Shown here in pieces: positions 60,239-60,956 of a stretch of 60,956 bases of DNA (the stretch's first letter is position 1; each line of letters opens with the position of its first letter). Source of the DNA: Xanthobacteraceae bacterium (GTDB lineage: Bacteria > Pseudomonadota > Alphaproteobacteria > Rhizobiales > Xanthobacteraceae). The notes under the pieces are model-generated. The model ran no database searches and was not told the origin of the DNA. It was given only the letters and a program-made list of their open reading frames with translations. The stretch spans positions 1 to 60,956 of the forward strand of contig JALHRD010000030.1 in assembly GCA_022841625.1 (NCBI GenBank). The letters are read 5' to 3'. The position numbers were made by a program, and so were the translations under genes.

Positions 60239-60799
60239 ATGCGCTCGGGGATCGGTTCGCTCAGCTTCAAATCGTTCAATCTGCATGCGCTCGCGCTCGG
60301 GTCGGTCAATCTGGTCCTGGTGGCGTTCTACTTCGTCCCGGTCTGGGGCAAGGGCGCGCTGCTCGCGCTGATTTCGCCCTATGGCGGTCTGCTGCGGGAT
60401 CCGGTGCACGCCGCCGCGGCATTCGGTTTCAATGCAATGTTCGATCTCGGATTTCGCGGGCTGGTGCTGGCTTCGCAGATCCTGGCCGGCATCAAGCTGG
60501 TCATCGCAACCGCCTTTGCGGCCTATGTCATCGAGTTCGCCCGGGCCTGGGTGATGGGGCGCGCCGCCGATCGGGATACCATCGACGTTGTGCTGGTTCT
60601 TGCCGTGGTCGGTCTGGTGCTGGGCGCAGTGCCGGCAATGGTGGTCGGCGATGCCGCGATCGTGCGCCTGTGCGCGACCCAGATTGCCCTGATCGCCGGC
60701 GCGGTGTTGGTGATCTTGGTCGAGCGCCATATCGCGGCGGCATCCGCCGCGTCGGGTGTCGCCGTCGCTGCCCGCGAATCTGAGCCGGCGCGCGCCTAG
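60239..60799 (+). CDS. Hypothetical membrane protein
   Basis: A 186-residue protein with about four hydrophobic segments: LHALALGSVNLVLVAFYFVP, LVLASQILAGIKLVIATAFA, VVLVLAVVGLVLGAVPAMVV and LIAGAVLVILVERHIAAASA. GGGAGGGG precedes ATG 60239. No family recognised. Its TAG stop codon is the second to fourth base of repeat copy 3, so the repeat has supplied or replaced the natural end of the gene. Confidence 0.7.
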   Translation: MRSGIGSLSFKSFNLHALALGSVNLVLVAFYFVPVWGKGALLALISPYGGLLRDPVHAAAAFGFNAMFDLGFRGLVLASQILAGIKLVIATAFAAYVIEFARAWVMGRAADRDTIDVVLVLAVVGLVLGAVPAMVVGDAAIVRLCATQIALIAGAVLVILVERHIAAASAASGVAVAARESEPARA

Positions 60800-60956
60800 T
60801 GGTTCGATTCTAACATTCGCATCCCGTTTCCGCGGGTGATTTTGCGAATGTTAGAATCAAAGGACCACTAGCAAGTATATGCTGCTAGTGGAGTTTTGGA
60901 TTTGACATTCGCATCGCGTGCTTGCTGCCAGGTGGGTAGCGAATGTCAAATCCACT
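60796..60956. repeat. Bipartite palindromic repeat, copy 3 (cut by window end)
   Basis: Same two modules as copies 1 and 2, starting CTAGTGG and running to the last base of the window; only the final CCACTAG is missing. Arms are intact apart from single changes (GGTTCG for GGTCCG, TATATG for TATAGG). It begins within the stop codon of the preceding gene. Confidence 0.92.

Noticed and set aside
60796-60830. tRNA-like GGTTCGATTC sequence
   Set aside because: It resembles a T-loop but is part of the palindromic repeat; no cloverleaf can be drawn around it.

Overview
The window is GC-rich chromosomal DNA that reads like a member of the Hyphomicrobiales (Alphaproteobacteria), close to the Bradyrhizobium/Rhodopseudomonas/Xanthobacteraceae group. 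Pointers are the direct-repeat LexA operator GAAC-N7-GAAC before recA, the alphaproteobacterial ATPase zeta subunit (DUF1476), the small-PurL purine cluster with PurS and PurQ, bolA-grxD after purL, OpgC, three Bug-type periplasmic binding proteins and a degenerate copy of the common Hyphomicrobiales 'agagcatgatcc' palindrome. No rRNA, tRNA, CRISPR array or prophage was seen. The left edge lies in an IS3-family transposase and the right edge in a repeat present in three copies, so the window may be a whole draft contig that ended at repeats.

0-14 kb is accessory and catabolic: an IS end, a minus-strand run (LLM flavin monooxygenase, alpha/beta hydrolase, Bug receptor), an OpgC acyltransferase with an SGNH-like partner, a VOC protein, a HigBA-like toxin-antitoxin pair, three paralogous alpha/beta hydrolases (two exported, one cytosolic), an orphan XRE regulator, a GlcG-like protein and a second LLM enzyme. 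14-27 kb is core: a candidate small RNA, recA with its SOS box, alaS, a cyclic-nucleotide-gated K+ channel, an extremely acidic protein, two unrelated isocitrate dehydrogenases side by side, a TrmJ-DUF559 fusion, an HpcH/HpaI aldolase and the ATPase zeta subunit. 27-35 kb is the purine cluster purC-purS-purQ-purL-bolA-grxD. It is split after purC by a repeat, a Bug receptor and a protein with the complete active site of arylmalonate decarboxylase.

35-49 kb holds two tandem two-helix membrane proteins, rpsD, murI, a mosaic patch with relics of the purB 3' end, a frameshifted secreted protein, purB, rpe, a metallo-beta-lactamase-fold enzyme, a D-amino-acid-oxidase-like flavoprotein, a polysaccharide deacetylase and a DmpA-like peptidase. 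49-61 kb holds ccdA, a complete branched-chain amino acid ABC operon (livHMGF, DUF6867, livK), an SNase-like nuclease, a sterol-desaturase-like enzyme and an HpaB/HpaC two-component aromatic hydroxylase.

The observations I rate highest are: (1) a repeat of about 165 bp made of two CTAGTGG-bounded palindromes, in three copies; (2) the arylmalonate-decarboxylase/Bug module inside the purine cluster; (3) the purB 3'-end scars around a 2 kb mosaic; (4) a short candidate sRNA with an anti-Shine-Dalgarno-like linker upstream of recA; (5) the TrmJ-DUF559 fusion.
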